IMG/VR virus record: IMGVR_UViG_3300013120_000020
Coordinates: 1-38,342 of that record
Length of the DNA: 38,342 nucleotides
From: a virus
Reading direction: 5' to 3' (one strand)
The position numbers were made by a program, and so were the translations under genes. Positions 6,361 to 13,173 of this stretch are shown here, piece after piece (position 1 is the stretch's first letter; each line of letters begins with the position of its first letter). Below the pieces are notes generated by a model. That model had not been told where the DNA came from and ran no database searches. It worked only from the letters and a program-made list of their open reading frames with translations.

Positions 6361-6802
6361 AATCTAACCTCCTTTTCTGTGAAAAATCTGTGTTTATAAC
6401 TCCAATAAAATCAAGCATTTGCGACGGTATCCCACCCAATCAACTACAACATGCCAGCACAAGCCCTACGACCACGACATGAAAAATAATTTTTAATATC
6501 ACTGACAAAATGCGCCTCGCCCGACCCTCGGCCAAACCGCCCCGGGAAGGACCCGCAAATATTCTGTGGCTTAAAAAGTTACGCATGCTGTCAACACTCC
6601 AGCCGCAAACCAGTAAATAGCACGGCGCACGTCACCACCGCACCCATACACAACGCTTGCGCATATGTCTAAAAATATCAACATTATCGGAAATACTTTT
6701 TCCATCCTTTTTAAATTCAGTTAGAAACGACCTTGTTCTTTTGACCCTTTTTTCTACCACCTCTCGCACCATAATATCTGGCAGAATAGCAGGTCAAAAT
6801 CT
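6361..6802. other. Interval without a confident gene, compositionally distinct
   Basis: About 440 bases separate the methyltransferase from the small gene at 6360, in a genome where genes usually touch. Bases 6500-6560 are markedly richer in C on the plus strand than the surroundings. A minus-strand hairpin, CCGA-GGG-TCGG, lies near 6515-6530, and CCCGGG at 6541 is palindromic. A TTGACA (6594-6589) has no matching -10. Three tiny frames occur: 6440-6586, 6632-6772 (46 aa, basic, poor ribosome site) and 6717-6806 (29 aa, overlapping the methyltransferase stop by ATGA behind AGAGGATATT). The last two exclude each other in part. Another structured RNA or a packaging site is possible but not shown. 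Confidence 0.5.
6440..6586 (-). CDS. Possible tiny membrane protein, 48 aa
   Basis: An open frame from ATG 6586 lies in the GC-rich interval after the methyltransferase. The N-terminus is arginine/glycine-rich. The C-terminus is a hydrophobic helix (IIFHVVVVGLVLACC) ending in a lipobox-like cysteine. A GGAG lies 10 bases before the ATG. The codon composition differs from its neighbours. I cannot tell whether it is translated. Confidence 0.25.
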   Translation of the reverse strand: MRNFLSHRIFAGPSRGGLAEGRARRILSVILKIIFHVVVVGLVLACCS

Positions 6803-6806
6803 TCAT
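6717..6806 (-). CDS. Possible 29-aa protein coupled to the methyltransferase
   Basis: ATG 6806 overlaps the methyltransferase stop (ATGA) and follows AGAGGATATT at ideal spacing. The peptide starts MKILTCYSARYYGARGGRKK and is strongly basic. Only the ribosome site and the overlap support it. It could equally be a non-functional frame in a decaying region. Confidence 0.3.
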   Translation of the reverse strand: MKILTCYSARYYGARGGRKKGQKNKVVSN

Positions 6807-8710
6807 AATATCCTCTGCCAATTCTTCTTCATATTTCTGTTGTTTTGTATATCATTTATACGCCTTTGTGCTATTTTGAAATATTCAGATTCTTTTTCTA
6901 TACCAATAAAATCTCTATCAGTATTTACGCAAGCTATTCCAGTAGTTCCAGCCCCCATAAATGGGTCTAATACAACCCCGCCAGTTGGAGTTTTAGTTAG
7001 TGTACATAAATATTCCATGAGTTTAAGTGGTTTTACTGTTGGGTGGTTGTTTTTGTTTACCATTGGTGTTTTTTCAGGGTCGCTATCTGGTGGTCTGTGC
7101 ATTTTATATTTCTTATCCTCCAACCCCTCACACCCCTCATTCCTTTCCTTCTTACTTGCCTTTGCTTGGTATAGAAATCTTTTTGGTTCTGACTTTTCTG
7201 TTTTTCGGATGTAATTTTTGATGGCAGGAAGCACATAACCAAACAATTTCAAAAGGTTTTGAGTAGTCTGGGTGGTGTCTATGCTGTCCATCTGCTCCAC
7301 ATAGTTGGCAAGGTTCTGGATTAGGATACATTTTCTGTAATTTCCAATAAAGTCCTGAATAACTTGTGATGCCTCTTGGGATTGCACATCCTTTTGGCTC
7401 TCCGATATTGCTACAAGACCTTGAACAATATCTGTTCCGCATGAGTCGCACAGGTTTCCCACATACTTTACAAGCTGGACGGATTTGTCGTTTAGCTTCT
7501 GAGTAGCATTTTTTTGAGCAATACTTTCTGTTGTTTGACTTATACTCCCAGAACTCTCTTTTGCACTTCGGGCAGATTTGCTTTTCCATGTTTCCTCCTT
7601 GTTGGTGTCTTTATGCAAAGTATTATAACAAAGAGAGCATTCATTGTCAAGTGATATAGATTTAAAGAAACGGGCAGCTGAGCCTGAATCACCACCATAA
7701 TTCCCTTTAATAGTTCCACCACCACCCATAAAACTATTACCAGTCCCATCGCCCCTCTTGTGTCCACTATTTAGATTCCCACTTTTCGTATCAGGAAACA
7801 ACCCCACAACCTCATCACTACCATCATGTATTATATTGGCTGGGAAACGGCCTTGGGGGTGTGGTTTATCTCCAAAACTTCCGTTTTTAAATATGTCACC
7901 CTTTTCTTTGCTATTACTCGCCCTCCACTTATATCTGCCTCTAACCCTCCCACCATCTATATTTAATCCACTTACTCCCCATTTAAGAGCATTATTAGCA
8001 TAAGTTCCATCATTAGGTTTCTGTGCTACTATAATAGGCTCATAAGCTGGTTTTAGTGCTGTTCCCCAGCCTTCCCACTTTTTGGCTCTGTCTTCCGTTA
8101 TCTCTGTCTTGTTTTGGTGTTTATTTGAATAGTCGTTAGGTCGGTATCCCTGTCCGTGTTGAAGTTTAGCATACCCTAAAGCACCATTACTGCTATCCCC
8201 AGTACCATTCCAAGAAGCATTGCCTGTTTTTAAGTACTTATCCAAGTTCTTGCCTATATTATAAGATTTAGGAAATCCACTACCGTATAACCACATAATA
8301 CAATCCTTTAATATCCAACCAGCCTCTTCACAAGCACAAGCTACTCTGTGATACAATCTAGGACTTCCAAAACATAATAAATTTCCACCTGGTTTAGTTA
8401 CTCTTAAAAGTTCTTTAAATATAGGTCTAAACCATTCTTGAAATCCTATGTGTCCTTGTAAAGATTGGTCATACAAACCTGCAGCCGCAGCATTACTATT
8501 AATTCCTTTTAAAGGAGACTTCCTAACATCTTTCTTAATCTTTGTTTTTTTGTATCCTTTTGCTACTTTCTCTATTCTATTACTTTTAAAAGTATCCCAT
8601 TCCTTCCCCATAAATCCCAATCCATAAGGTGGGTCAGTAATAACAGTATCTACTGAATTTTCAGCAATAGTTGCCATAGCATTTAAACAGTCATCATTTA
8701 TCAGATTCAT
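6803..8710 (-). CDS. DNA methyltransferase (N6/N4 type) with a 150-residue insert
   Basis: A 635-residue enzyme that should methylate DNA bases, probably adenine-N6, protecting phage DNA or altering its regulation. The catalytic motif DPPY is at 26-29 and the SAM-binding DPFMGAGTTG near 582, the beta-class order (PF01555 family). Between AARFFK and RFLYQAKASKKERN, which normally lie close together, about 150 residues are inserted (roughly 354-505). This block has CxxC pairs (CSLC, CDSC) and coincides with an HNH gene and its promoter in another frame. ATG 8710 follows GAGGTTAAGA; an in-frame ATG at 8722 is possible. Whether the insert is tolerated, spliced or harmful is unknown. Confidence 0.82.
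   Translation of the reverse strand: MNLINDDCLNAMATIAENSVDTVITDPPYGLGFMGKEWDTFKSNRIEKVAKGYKKTKIKKDVRKSPLKGINSNAAAAGLYDQSLQGHIGFQEWFRPIFKELLRVTKPGGNLLCFGSPRLYHRVACACEEAGWILKDCIMWLYGSGFPKSYNIGKNLDKYLKTGNASWNGTGDSSNGALGYAKLQHGQGYRPNDYSNKHQNKTEITEDRAKKWEGWGTALKPAYEPIIVAQKPNDGTYANNALKWGVSGLNIDGGRVRGRYKWRASNSKEKGDIFKNGSFGDKPHPQGRFPANIIHDGSDEVVGLFPDTKSGNLNSGHKRGDGTGNSFMGGGGTIKGNYGGDSGSAARFFKSISLDNECSLCYNTLHKDTNKEETWKSKSARSAKESSGSISQTTESIAQKNATQKLNDKSVQLVKYVGNLCDSCGTDIVQGLVAISESQKDVQSQEASQVIQDFIGNYRKCILIQNLANYVEQMDSIDTTQTTQNLLKLFGYVLPAIKNYIRKTEKSEPKRFLYQAKASKKERNEGCEGLEDKKYKMHRPPDSDPEKTPMVNKNNHPTVKPLKLMEYLCTLTKTPTGGVVLDPFMGAGTTGIACVNTDRDFIGIEKESEYFKIAQRRINDIQNNRNMKKNWQRIL
7152..7589 (-). CDS. HNH homing-type endonuclease, out of frame inside the methyltransferase gene
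   Basis: A 145-residue protein. Two four-cysteine fingers (CPKC...CSKKC at 6-28; CKVC...CSRSC at 40-59) precede an HNH domain with CQLC (94-97), RHHPDY (104-109), VWLCASCH (116-123) and a final QKLH. This is the layout of small phage HNH nucleases that home into phage genes. The frame differs from that of the enclosing methyltransferase, yet both stay open for 146 codons. It has its own consensus promoter (7622-7650) and AAGGAGG four bases before ATG 7589. Its last codons run into original methyltransferase sequence. It is a mobile gene inserted in a conserved gene. Confidence 0.85.
   Translation of the reverse strand: MEKQICPKCKREFWEYKSNNRKYCSKKCYSEAKRQIRPACKVCGKPVRLMRNRYCSRSCSNIGEPKGCAIPRGITSYSGLYWKLQKMYPNPEPCQLCGADGQHRHHPDYSKPFEIVWLCASCHQKLHPKNRKVRTKKISIPSKGK
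7622..7650 (-). promoter_or_regulatory. Consensus sigma70 promoter for the nested HNH gene
   Basis: On the minus strand: TTGACA (7650-7645), a 17-base spacer and TATAAT (7627-7622), with the expected start near 7614 and the HNH ribosome site at 7600-7594. In the methyltransferase frame the same bases encode DNECSLCYN, so the first CxxC pair of the insert is in fact promoter sequence. It matches the early and late promoters in both hexamers and spacing. Confidence 0.85.
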
Positions 8711-8948
8711 TCTTAACCTCATATTTTGTTTTGTAACTCACTTGAACACCATTAGTTATCCGTTTAACTTTAATCTCTGAATCGCTTGTAATTGTTTTAA
8801 GTGCTGTATGGCATGAGCTACAATACTCATGAACTTCGCTTGTGTATACGTCATCTTCTTTCATCCATCTACGGCATGGTATTTCTACACTGTCACAATT
8901 CAATGACATCTCTTTACAAAAAGGACACTCTTTTGGTTTTCTTATCAT
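8694..8948 (-). CDS. Zinc-ribbon protein, 84 aa
   Basis: The N-terminus has CPFC (8-11) and further cysteines (CDS, PCRRW). A YCSSCHTAL motif follows about 30 residues later, consistent with a bound zinc ion. The rest is beta-rich. This CPFC...CxxC layout occurs in restriction-alleviation (Lar-like) and other small phage proteins, but I cannot assign it firmly. The start follows AGGAGAGAAC, and the stop overlaps the methyltransferase start region by 17 bases, suggesting the two are translated together. Confidence 0.65.
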   Translation of the reverse strand: MIRKPKECPFCKEMSLNCDSVEIPCRRWMKEDDVYTSEVHEYCSSCHTALKTITSDSEIKVKRITNGVQVSYKTKYEVKNESDK

Positions 8949-8959
8949 GTTCTCTCCTT

Positions 8960-9187
8960 TTACTTAAAAAAGTTTGGTCGCTCATCGCAATAGCACTTTG
9001 TAGAATTATGAATGGGGCATTTCTTCTCCTTCCGCATATTGCGTATTTGTTCAAGAATAAACTTCTCGTGTTCATCCATTAGTTCCTGCAATTCTTTAAC
9101 TGTCATTCCTTCTTCTAAAGGCTCAAAAAAGTAGACTCTTTCGCCTTCTGTTTCAAAATACTTTTTAGTTACTTTTGTGATTTTCAT
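8960..9187 (-). CDS. Hypothetical protein, 75 aa
   Basis: I chose ATG 9187, nine bases after GGAGGT. The N-terminal part looks beta-like (MKITKVTKKYFETEGERVYFF), then comes a helix (TVKELQELMDEHEKFILEQI) and a cysteine/histidine-rich tail (CPIHNSTKCYCDERP) that could bind metal. It is soluble and of unknown function, placed between the RlpA-like gene and the zinc-ribbon gene. Confidence 0.6.
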   Translation of the reverse strand: MKITKVTKKYFETEGERVYFFEPLEEGMTVKELQELMDEHEKFILEQIRNMRKEKKCPIHNSTKCYCDERPNFFK

Positions 9188-9217
9188 GGTCAATTTACCT
9201 CCAAATGCCCATTGTAT

Positions 9218-9667
9218 TTAATCGTTTCTCATCGACTTTGGGCGGTTTTCGTCAGCAGTTACTACCTCCTCAATAGTCACTTCTATTATCCCTTCATGCA
9301 CACACGATATTTTTACAAAAGCCCCTTTGGTCAGATCAATTATTCGGCGTTTGCTGAATAGATCTCTATTGGGGCCATAATCATTATGCCGGACGATCAC
9401 GCTCTTGTTATTCGCTAGATTAGTCACCTTATAATATTTGCCAAAATCTCTACGCCTCATAGCACAAGTCATAGCATTCTCATCAAATCTTTCCCCCGAA
9501 GCTGTCCATATCCCACTTGTTCCTTCTTTTTTACATGACTTCTCAGAATACCAAGTAGCTGCCCCCATAGTTGGGTAATACTCATGCCTACATTTAGGTT
9601 CAGTGGCGAAAGCACACACATTTATCATAAAGAGAGCCAAAAGAATTAACACCATCCCTTTTTTCAT
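9218..9667 (-). CDS. RlpA-like double-psi beta-barrel protein with signal peptide
   Basis: A 149-residue exported protein. MKKGMVLILLALFMINVCAFA is a clear Sec signal. The barrel motifs follow: GAATWYSEK, TASGERFDENAMTCAM, VTNLANNKSVIVRHNDYGP and RIIDLTKGAF. RlpA proteins are lytic transglycosylases or peptidoglycan-binding proteins. The barrel here is complete but carries no SPOR domain. As no standard endolysin is visible, it is a candidate peptidoglycan-degrading enzyme, although it lies among early genes. The start follows AAAGGAGGAAAATA. Several cysteines (CRHE, SCKKEG, TCAM, SCVHEG) suggest disulfides in the periplasm. Confidence 0.8.
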   Translation of the reverse strand: MKKGMVLILLALFMINVCAFATEPKCRHEYYPTMGAATWYSEKSCKKEGTSGIWTASGERFDENAMTCAMRRRDFGKYYKVTNLANNKSVIVRHNDYGPNRDLFSKRRIIDLTKGAFVKISCVHEGIIEVTIEEVVTADENRPKSMRND

Positions 9668-9701
9668 TATTTTCCTCCTTTTGCTGTACTGACCTTACCA
9701 G

Positions 9702-9734
9702 GGGGATACCATCAAACCATTCCATGGTATCCCC
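9702..9734. repeat. Perfect 10-bp hairpin at the end of recT; contains a 22-bp repeat
   Basis: GGGGATACCA (9702-9711) pairs perfectly with TGGTATCCCC (9725-9734) around a 13-base loop that contains the recT stop codon. There is no following T-run, so it is more likely to stabilise or process mRNA than to terminate transcription. Bases 9702-9723 are an exact copy of 4845-4866 in the glycosyltransferase gene, so one arm and most of the loop match that gene. Confidence 0.75.
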
Positions 9735-10851
9735 GAGTAAGAATCTCAATAAAATAGGATGCTTTTTTCTTATCAAGTTCCCCCACTGAACATCCACAAG
9801 CGATTTTGCAATGGCCTTCAATAAACTTCTTGACTTCCTCCCTGTAGCGTTTCCGCTCCTCTGCTGGTAGTGATTTAGTGTCCTCGGGGCAGACTTTGGT
9901 CAATTTCGCCAATTCTATGCCTGTGGCCCATATTTTCTTGTTTTGGGCATCAGACATAGGGTTGGCTGCTTCCGTGTCTCCTGGGGGCATCGTGGGCTCA
10001 TCCTGGGGGTCTGGAGAAGGCTCTCCGCTAGGAAATCCCAGACCCTCGGCTGTTGGCTCTTTTGTGGGGGGATTCCCAGGAGAAGGGTCAACGTCAATCG
10101 GTTTCGGTGAGTCCTGTGTCCAATCTGTTTCGTCTTTGACTTCAAACATATCGGCCCGGACAGTGTTCTTGGTAGTTCCATCCATAGCAATTGCCTTCTG
10201 AAGTTCAATAGATTTTGGAAGCATCTTGGCAAGCTGGATACAGCAAGTCTTTTTGCCCATTGCATCAGGATCAGTTTGCCAGGGTGATAAGGAAGAACTG
10301 AAGGCCTTTGAATACTTCTTCCCATGAGCCATACAGTCTTTCGCACTCATCACATGAAAGAGACTTGCTCCTCCTTTTAGCCTTGCAATTGCATAATAAG
10401 CTATAACCTCTCCCTTGTCTGCCAAGGCTGGTTTATGCTTCAAGAATGCTTCTGTACCGTACTCATAATCAAAGGAATCATTAGAGTAAACAGCCTGAGC
10501 ATCCATGCTGACTGCTAATCCATGCCGGTAGAAGAGTTCTACATATCCTTTGTAACCAATCTGAAACTGGCATTGTTTACCATAGGGTATTAAATATGCT
10601 TGCCCCTCAACATTCGGCTCTAGTCCAAGCTGTGCTGAAGTAAACAGAGCTCCCAAGAAACTGCTTGGATTGCATTCATAGAGTTTTGGTGTTGTCCTGA
10701 GTGCTGTGAGAGCAATCCTTACGAGCCTTTCCGCATTCATGTGTTTGGGGAGAGCCTTCCCGAGTTCAGTCACAGATCTCTGGATCATCGTTCTAATATC
10801 TGTTGTCTTAGTTGTTGCTACTTGCTTCTTGACTTTCTCCACTTGTGTCAT
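9712..10851 (-). CDS. recT: RecT-family single-strand annealing protein
   Basis: A 379-residue annealase that would pair complementary DNA strands during phage recombination, working with the YqaJ-type exonuclease two genes upstream. The conserved core is present: LVRIALTALRTTPKLYECNPSSFLGAL, AQLGLEPNVEGQAYLIPYG, FQIGYKGYVELFYRHG and the YEYGTEAFLKHKPAL region. The C-terminal third is a proline- and acid-rich linker (about 240-290) and then a helical tail. ATG 10851 follows GGGAGATAAAATC. The last codons and the stop lie inside a hairpin that carries a 22-bp repeat. Confidence 0.9.
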   Translation of the reverse strand: MTQVEKVKKQVATTKTTDIRTMIQRSVTELGKALPKHMNAERLVRIALTALRTTPKLYECNPSSFLGALFTSAQLGLEPNVEGQAYLIPYGKQCQFQIGYKGYVELFYRHGLAVSMDAQAVYSNDSFDYEYGTEAFLKHKPALADKGEVIAYYAIARLKGGASLFHVMSAKDCMAHGKKYSKAFSSSLSPWQTDPDAMGKKTCCIQLAKMLPKSIELQKAIAMDGTTKNTVRADMFEVKDETDWTQDSPKPIDVDPSPGNPPTKEPTAEGLGFPSGEPSPDPQDEPTMPPGDTEAANPMSDAQNKKIWATGIELAKLTKVCPEDTKSLPAEERKRYREEVKKFIEGHCKIACGCSVGELDKKKASYFIEILTRGYHGMV

Positions 10852-11627
10852 GATTTTATCTCCCTTTTAAACATCTTCTTGCAAAATGGACACTTAATCA
10901 TACTTTTTAATTCCTCTTCGGCTTTCTTTTTTGCTTGTCTCGCTTTTTCTTCTTTCTTTCTTGATTCTTCAAGTTCCCTTTCTTTCTCAATACGTTTTTC
11001 CTCAAATTCTCTCTCACGCCTTCTGGCTTCCTCTTGTTTTCTGTGGGCTTCTTTCTCTAATGCTCTTCTTTCTGCTTCTGCCTTTTCTTTTTCCTTTCTC
11101 GCTTTTTCTCTTTCTTCTGCCATTTTCCGTTCTCTTTCTTCTGCCTCTCTCTTTAACCGTTCATTCTCAACCCTAATCCGTTCTCTCTCCTCTGCCTCGG
11201 CCTTCTCTTTCGCAATGCGTTCTTCTTCTGCTTTTCGTTCTTGTTCGATCCGTTCGGCCTCAGCTTTCTCTGCGGCCCTAATCTCAACGAACTTTTCCTG
11301 TTTTTCAAGGTGTTGCTCTATGGGGACAATCAAGGCTTTAAGTACATTAGCAATACCATCAATGGCCTTCCCCTCTCGCAGAGATTGCTCTTTCAGCCGT
11401 TTACGTGCCTTCTCAATAGTAATTCTTTTTTCACGCAGGAAAAGCCTGCCAGTACGGGCCATTTTCATATCGACCTTCTGCTCTGCGTCAGTCACAATTA
11501 TTGCTTTCGCTTTCTCCTCCCATTCTGCCGCAATCTTAAAATAATCTTGAAAATTCTCCAAGATATATTGAGCTTTTGTGGATTCTAAGCCAGCTTTCTC
11601 AATAATCAATTGAAGCTCATTCGCCAT
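10848..11627 (-). CDS. Coiled-coil protein with C-terminal zinc-binding motif
   Basis: A 259-residue protein. The N-terminus is globular (MANELQLIIEKAGLESTKAQ...). About 150 residues of nearly unbroken Glu/Lys/Arg/Ala coiled coil follow, and then CPFCKKMF at the end, half of a possible zinc site. The N-terminal 120 residues resemble DUF1351-like phage proteins found beside RecT, but this is a weak match by eye. ATG 11627 overlaps the upstream stop (TAATG) and follows GGAGGTTATCT. Placed between YqaJ and RecT, it may assist recombination. The biased codons create a long false frame on the other strand. Confidence 0.75.
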   Translation of the reverse strand: MANELQLIIEKAGLESTKAQYILENFQDYFKIAAEWEEKAKAIIVTDAEQKVDMKMARTGRLFLREKRITIEKARKRLKEQSLREGKAIDGIANVLKALIVPIEQHLEKQEKFVEIRAAEKAEAERIEQERKAEEERIAKEKAEAEERERIRVENERLKREAEERERKMAEEREKARKEKEKAEAERRALEKEAHRKQEEARRREREFEEKRIEKERELEESRKKEEKARQAKKKAEEELKSMIKCPFCKKMFKREIKS

Positions 11628-11818
11628 TAGATAACCTCCTTTTGTAATCGTTCTGCTATCCGGACATAGAATGTAGCGATTCTCATATGGTGTGTCCATC
11701 TGCTCATCTGCCACCATCTAGTACAATTAGCCATCTTTCTGTGCTTCTCTGCTTCTAGCAACGCTAAGAAAAGTGCATTGTTAGTCCGGGCATTATGCCT
11801 CTTAAACCTTTTTTGCAT
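11627..11818 (-). CDS. Small basic protein, 63 aa
   Basis: A short basic helical protein with three tryptophans (TRWWQMSRWTHH) and several histidines. It starts at ATG 11818 behind GAGGTGAGTA, three bases after the YqaJ stop, and shares TAATG with the next gene. It therefore sits in a tightly coupled recombination operon. I recognise no family; the basic character would suit nucleic-acid binding. Confidence 0.6.
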   Translation of the reverse strand: MQKRFKRHNARTNNALFLALLEAEKHRKMANCTRWWQMSRWTHHMRIATFYVRIAERLQKEVI

Positions 11819-11821
11819 TAC

Positions 11822-12802
11822 TCACCTCATCATTCCAAAAATCACAATTTCTTTTCTCTTGGTGATCCGCAATAACCTGAATTCCTGGGCTTTGACAACA
11901 TACTCATCTTTCTTAATCTTGCTCCAAAACACCTTATATTTCGGTGTTCTCAGACCGGCATTTGAACCGATCACTTGTTTAATCTTCGCTTCTATTTCCT
12001 TCTTTTCTTTATTCATTTCTGTGATGTGTTTAGAGAGCTCCTGAAAAAGATCAAGAGCTGTCTCTATATCTTCAGTTGCCTCAATAAGTTTTTCATTCTT
12101 CGGGTCAGGATGTAACTCAAGGAGGGTTTCATTGTCAGAGGCAACAGCTATCGGTGGATTATTCTCAAGAATGTTAAATTCCATGAAATGAACAGCAGCG
12201 TCAATCATCTTGTCGTAAAGTTCTTGATCAAACTTTATTTCTTTGTAGCGAAACTTTTGTCCCCCAATGAGCACCGCTATATATGCTGATTTTAGCATAC
12301 CAGTTATGCCCATATACCAAATCACTTGCATGATATACTCTGTGGGTATTTCTTCGCCTTCCCATTCTTTAGCTTTCCATGCTGAACAAGTCTTACACTC
12401 AAGAAGTGCATCTGAACCGGTGATTCTCCTATCAATGTGAGCAACAAGATAATTATGCTTAGGATGAGTGAAAGTTCTGGTGTCTCTACGCACTTTCATC
12501 CCGGTTTCTTTCTCGAACTTTTTAGCAACAAAATCCTCTAGTTCATTCCCAAGTTGAACATATTCTTTATCGGATAAATCTTTTCGTTCAATCTCTCCGA
12601 TCTTCTCAGCCCATATCCGTAAAGGCGTAGTCCACCGTGAAAGCCCCATGATTGCTGCAATTTCCGAACCACCAATAACCTTTTTTCTGTCTTCCATCTT
12701 TCCACTTCCTTCCTTTTCGCAGGGACATTCATTATAATAATAACGATCCCCGTCATCATCGACTGGTTTTTGATATTTACCGCACTTAGGACATACTTTC
12801 AT
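11822..12802 (-). CDS. YqaJ-family viral exonuclease with N-terminal zinc ribbon
   Basis: A 326-residue PD-(D/E)XK exonuclease that would resect DNA ends for RecT. The YqaJ core is clear: VIGGSEIAAIMGLSRW (about 42-57), ELEDFVAKKFEKETG, HIDRRITGSDALLECKT (the catalytic Asp and Glu-x-Lys) and IPTEYIMQVIWYMGITG. Before it lies a CPKC...CPC zinc ribbon (4-30), and the C-terminal third is helical. ATG 12802 overlaps the upstream gene by 4 bases behind GGGGAAAGAAAG. The last codons (EIVIFGMMR) lie in a 22-bp copy of methyltransferase sequence, so the tail may have been replaced. Confidence 0.88.
   Translation of the reverse strand: MKVCPKCGKYQKPVDDDGDRYYYNECPCEKEGSGKMEDRKKVIGGSEIAAIMGLSRWTTPLRIWAEKIGEIERKDLSDKEYVQLGNELEDFVAKKFEKETGMKVRRDTRTFTHPKHNYLVAHIDRRITGSDALLECKTCSAWKAKEWEGEEIPTEYIMQVIWYMGITGMLKSAYIAVLIGGQKFRYKEIKFDQELYDKMIDAAVHFMEFNILENNPPIAVASDNETLLELHPDPKNEKLIEATEDIETALDLFQELSKHITEMNKEKKEIEAKIKQVIGSNAGLRTPKYKVFWSKIKKDEYVVKAQEFRLLRITKRKEIVIFGMMR
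11827..11848. repeat. 22-bp exact repeat, copy at the end of the YqaJ gene
   Basis: Identical to 3706-3727. It encodes the last residues of the exonuclease (IVIFGMM) and reaches to within a few bases of the stop and of the next ribosome site. Confidence 0.9.
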
Positions 12803-13173
12803 CTTTCTTTCCCCTTTTTTTGTTCTTCGATAAAATCTTTTAAATTGAGAAGATCCATCGCACTTAATTTAATCTCAGCCAAACATTCTTGAGGAATTTT
12901 TGTAATCTCAATTTCCACAGTCTCTTCCATGAAAGCATCAAATTCTTTACTAAAATCGTTTGCTTTCTCAGGAATAACGATAAGTTTTCCCTGTTCCTTT
13001 TTACTATACTTTTCTACAATTTCCCTTCTGACTTTTTCAATGATTTTAAATTCACTAACAAGAGACATCGTTAGCCGTTGTAGCCTATACGCAAGCTTGA
13101 ATGGCAACTCTGCTGTCAGTAACTTCTCAATTGCGGCACGCTTATCTATTAATTCCCTGACTGTCAACTGCAT
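12799..13173 (-). CDS. Hypothetical helical protein, 124 aa
   Basis: Mostly helical, opening MQLTVRELIDKRAAIEKLLT and then LPFKLAYRLQRLTMSLVSEF, with a beta-like centre (GKLIVIPEKAND) and an acidic part. The pattern of a leucine-rich N-terminal helix with an LPFKLAY step recalls DUF1617-like phage proteins, but I am unsure. It follows AGGAGGAAGAAATC and overlaps both neighbours, so it is the second gene of the early operon, ahead of the exonuclease. Confidence 0.65.
   Translation of the reverse strand: MQLTVRELIDKRAAIEKLLTAELPFKLAYRLQRLTMSLVSEFKIIEKVRREIVEKYSKKEQGKLIVIPEKANDFSKEFDAFMEETVEIEITKIPQECLAEIKLSAMDLLNLKDFIEEQKKGKER

Noticed and set aside
6589-6594. TTGACA as a possible fourth consensus promoter
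   Set aside because: No TATAAT-like hexamer lies 16-18 bases downstream on the minus strand.
7540-7767. A third minus-strand frame of 75 codons in the methyltransferase region
   Set aside because: No ribosome site and no motif; it overlaps the HNH promoter and start, which already explain the region.
6803-8710. Intein or group I intron in the methyltransferase
   Set aside because: The insert lacks recognisable intein splice-motif order and the frame continues without splice signals; the out-of-frame HNH gene with its own promoter explains it better.
9600-9821. 73-codon frame spanning the end of recT and the start of the RlpA-like gene
   Set aside because: It starts within recT, has no ribosome site and would cover the RlpA signal peptide in another frame.
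10741-11544. 267-codon open frame on the plus strand
   Set aside because: It is the mirror of the Glu/Lys-rich coiled-coil gene; the product is a Ser/Phe low-complexity string and has no ribosome site or neighbours on that strand.
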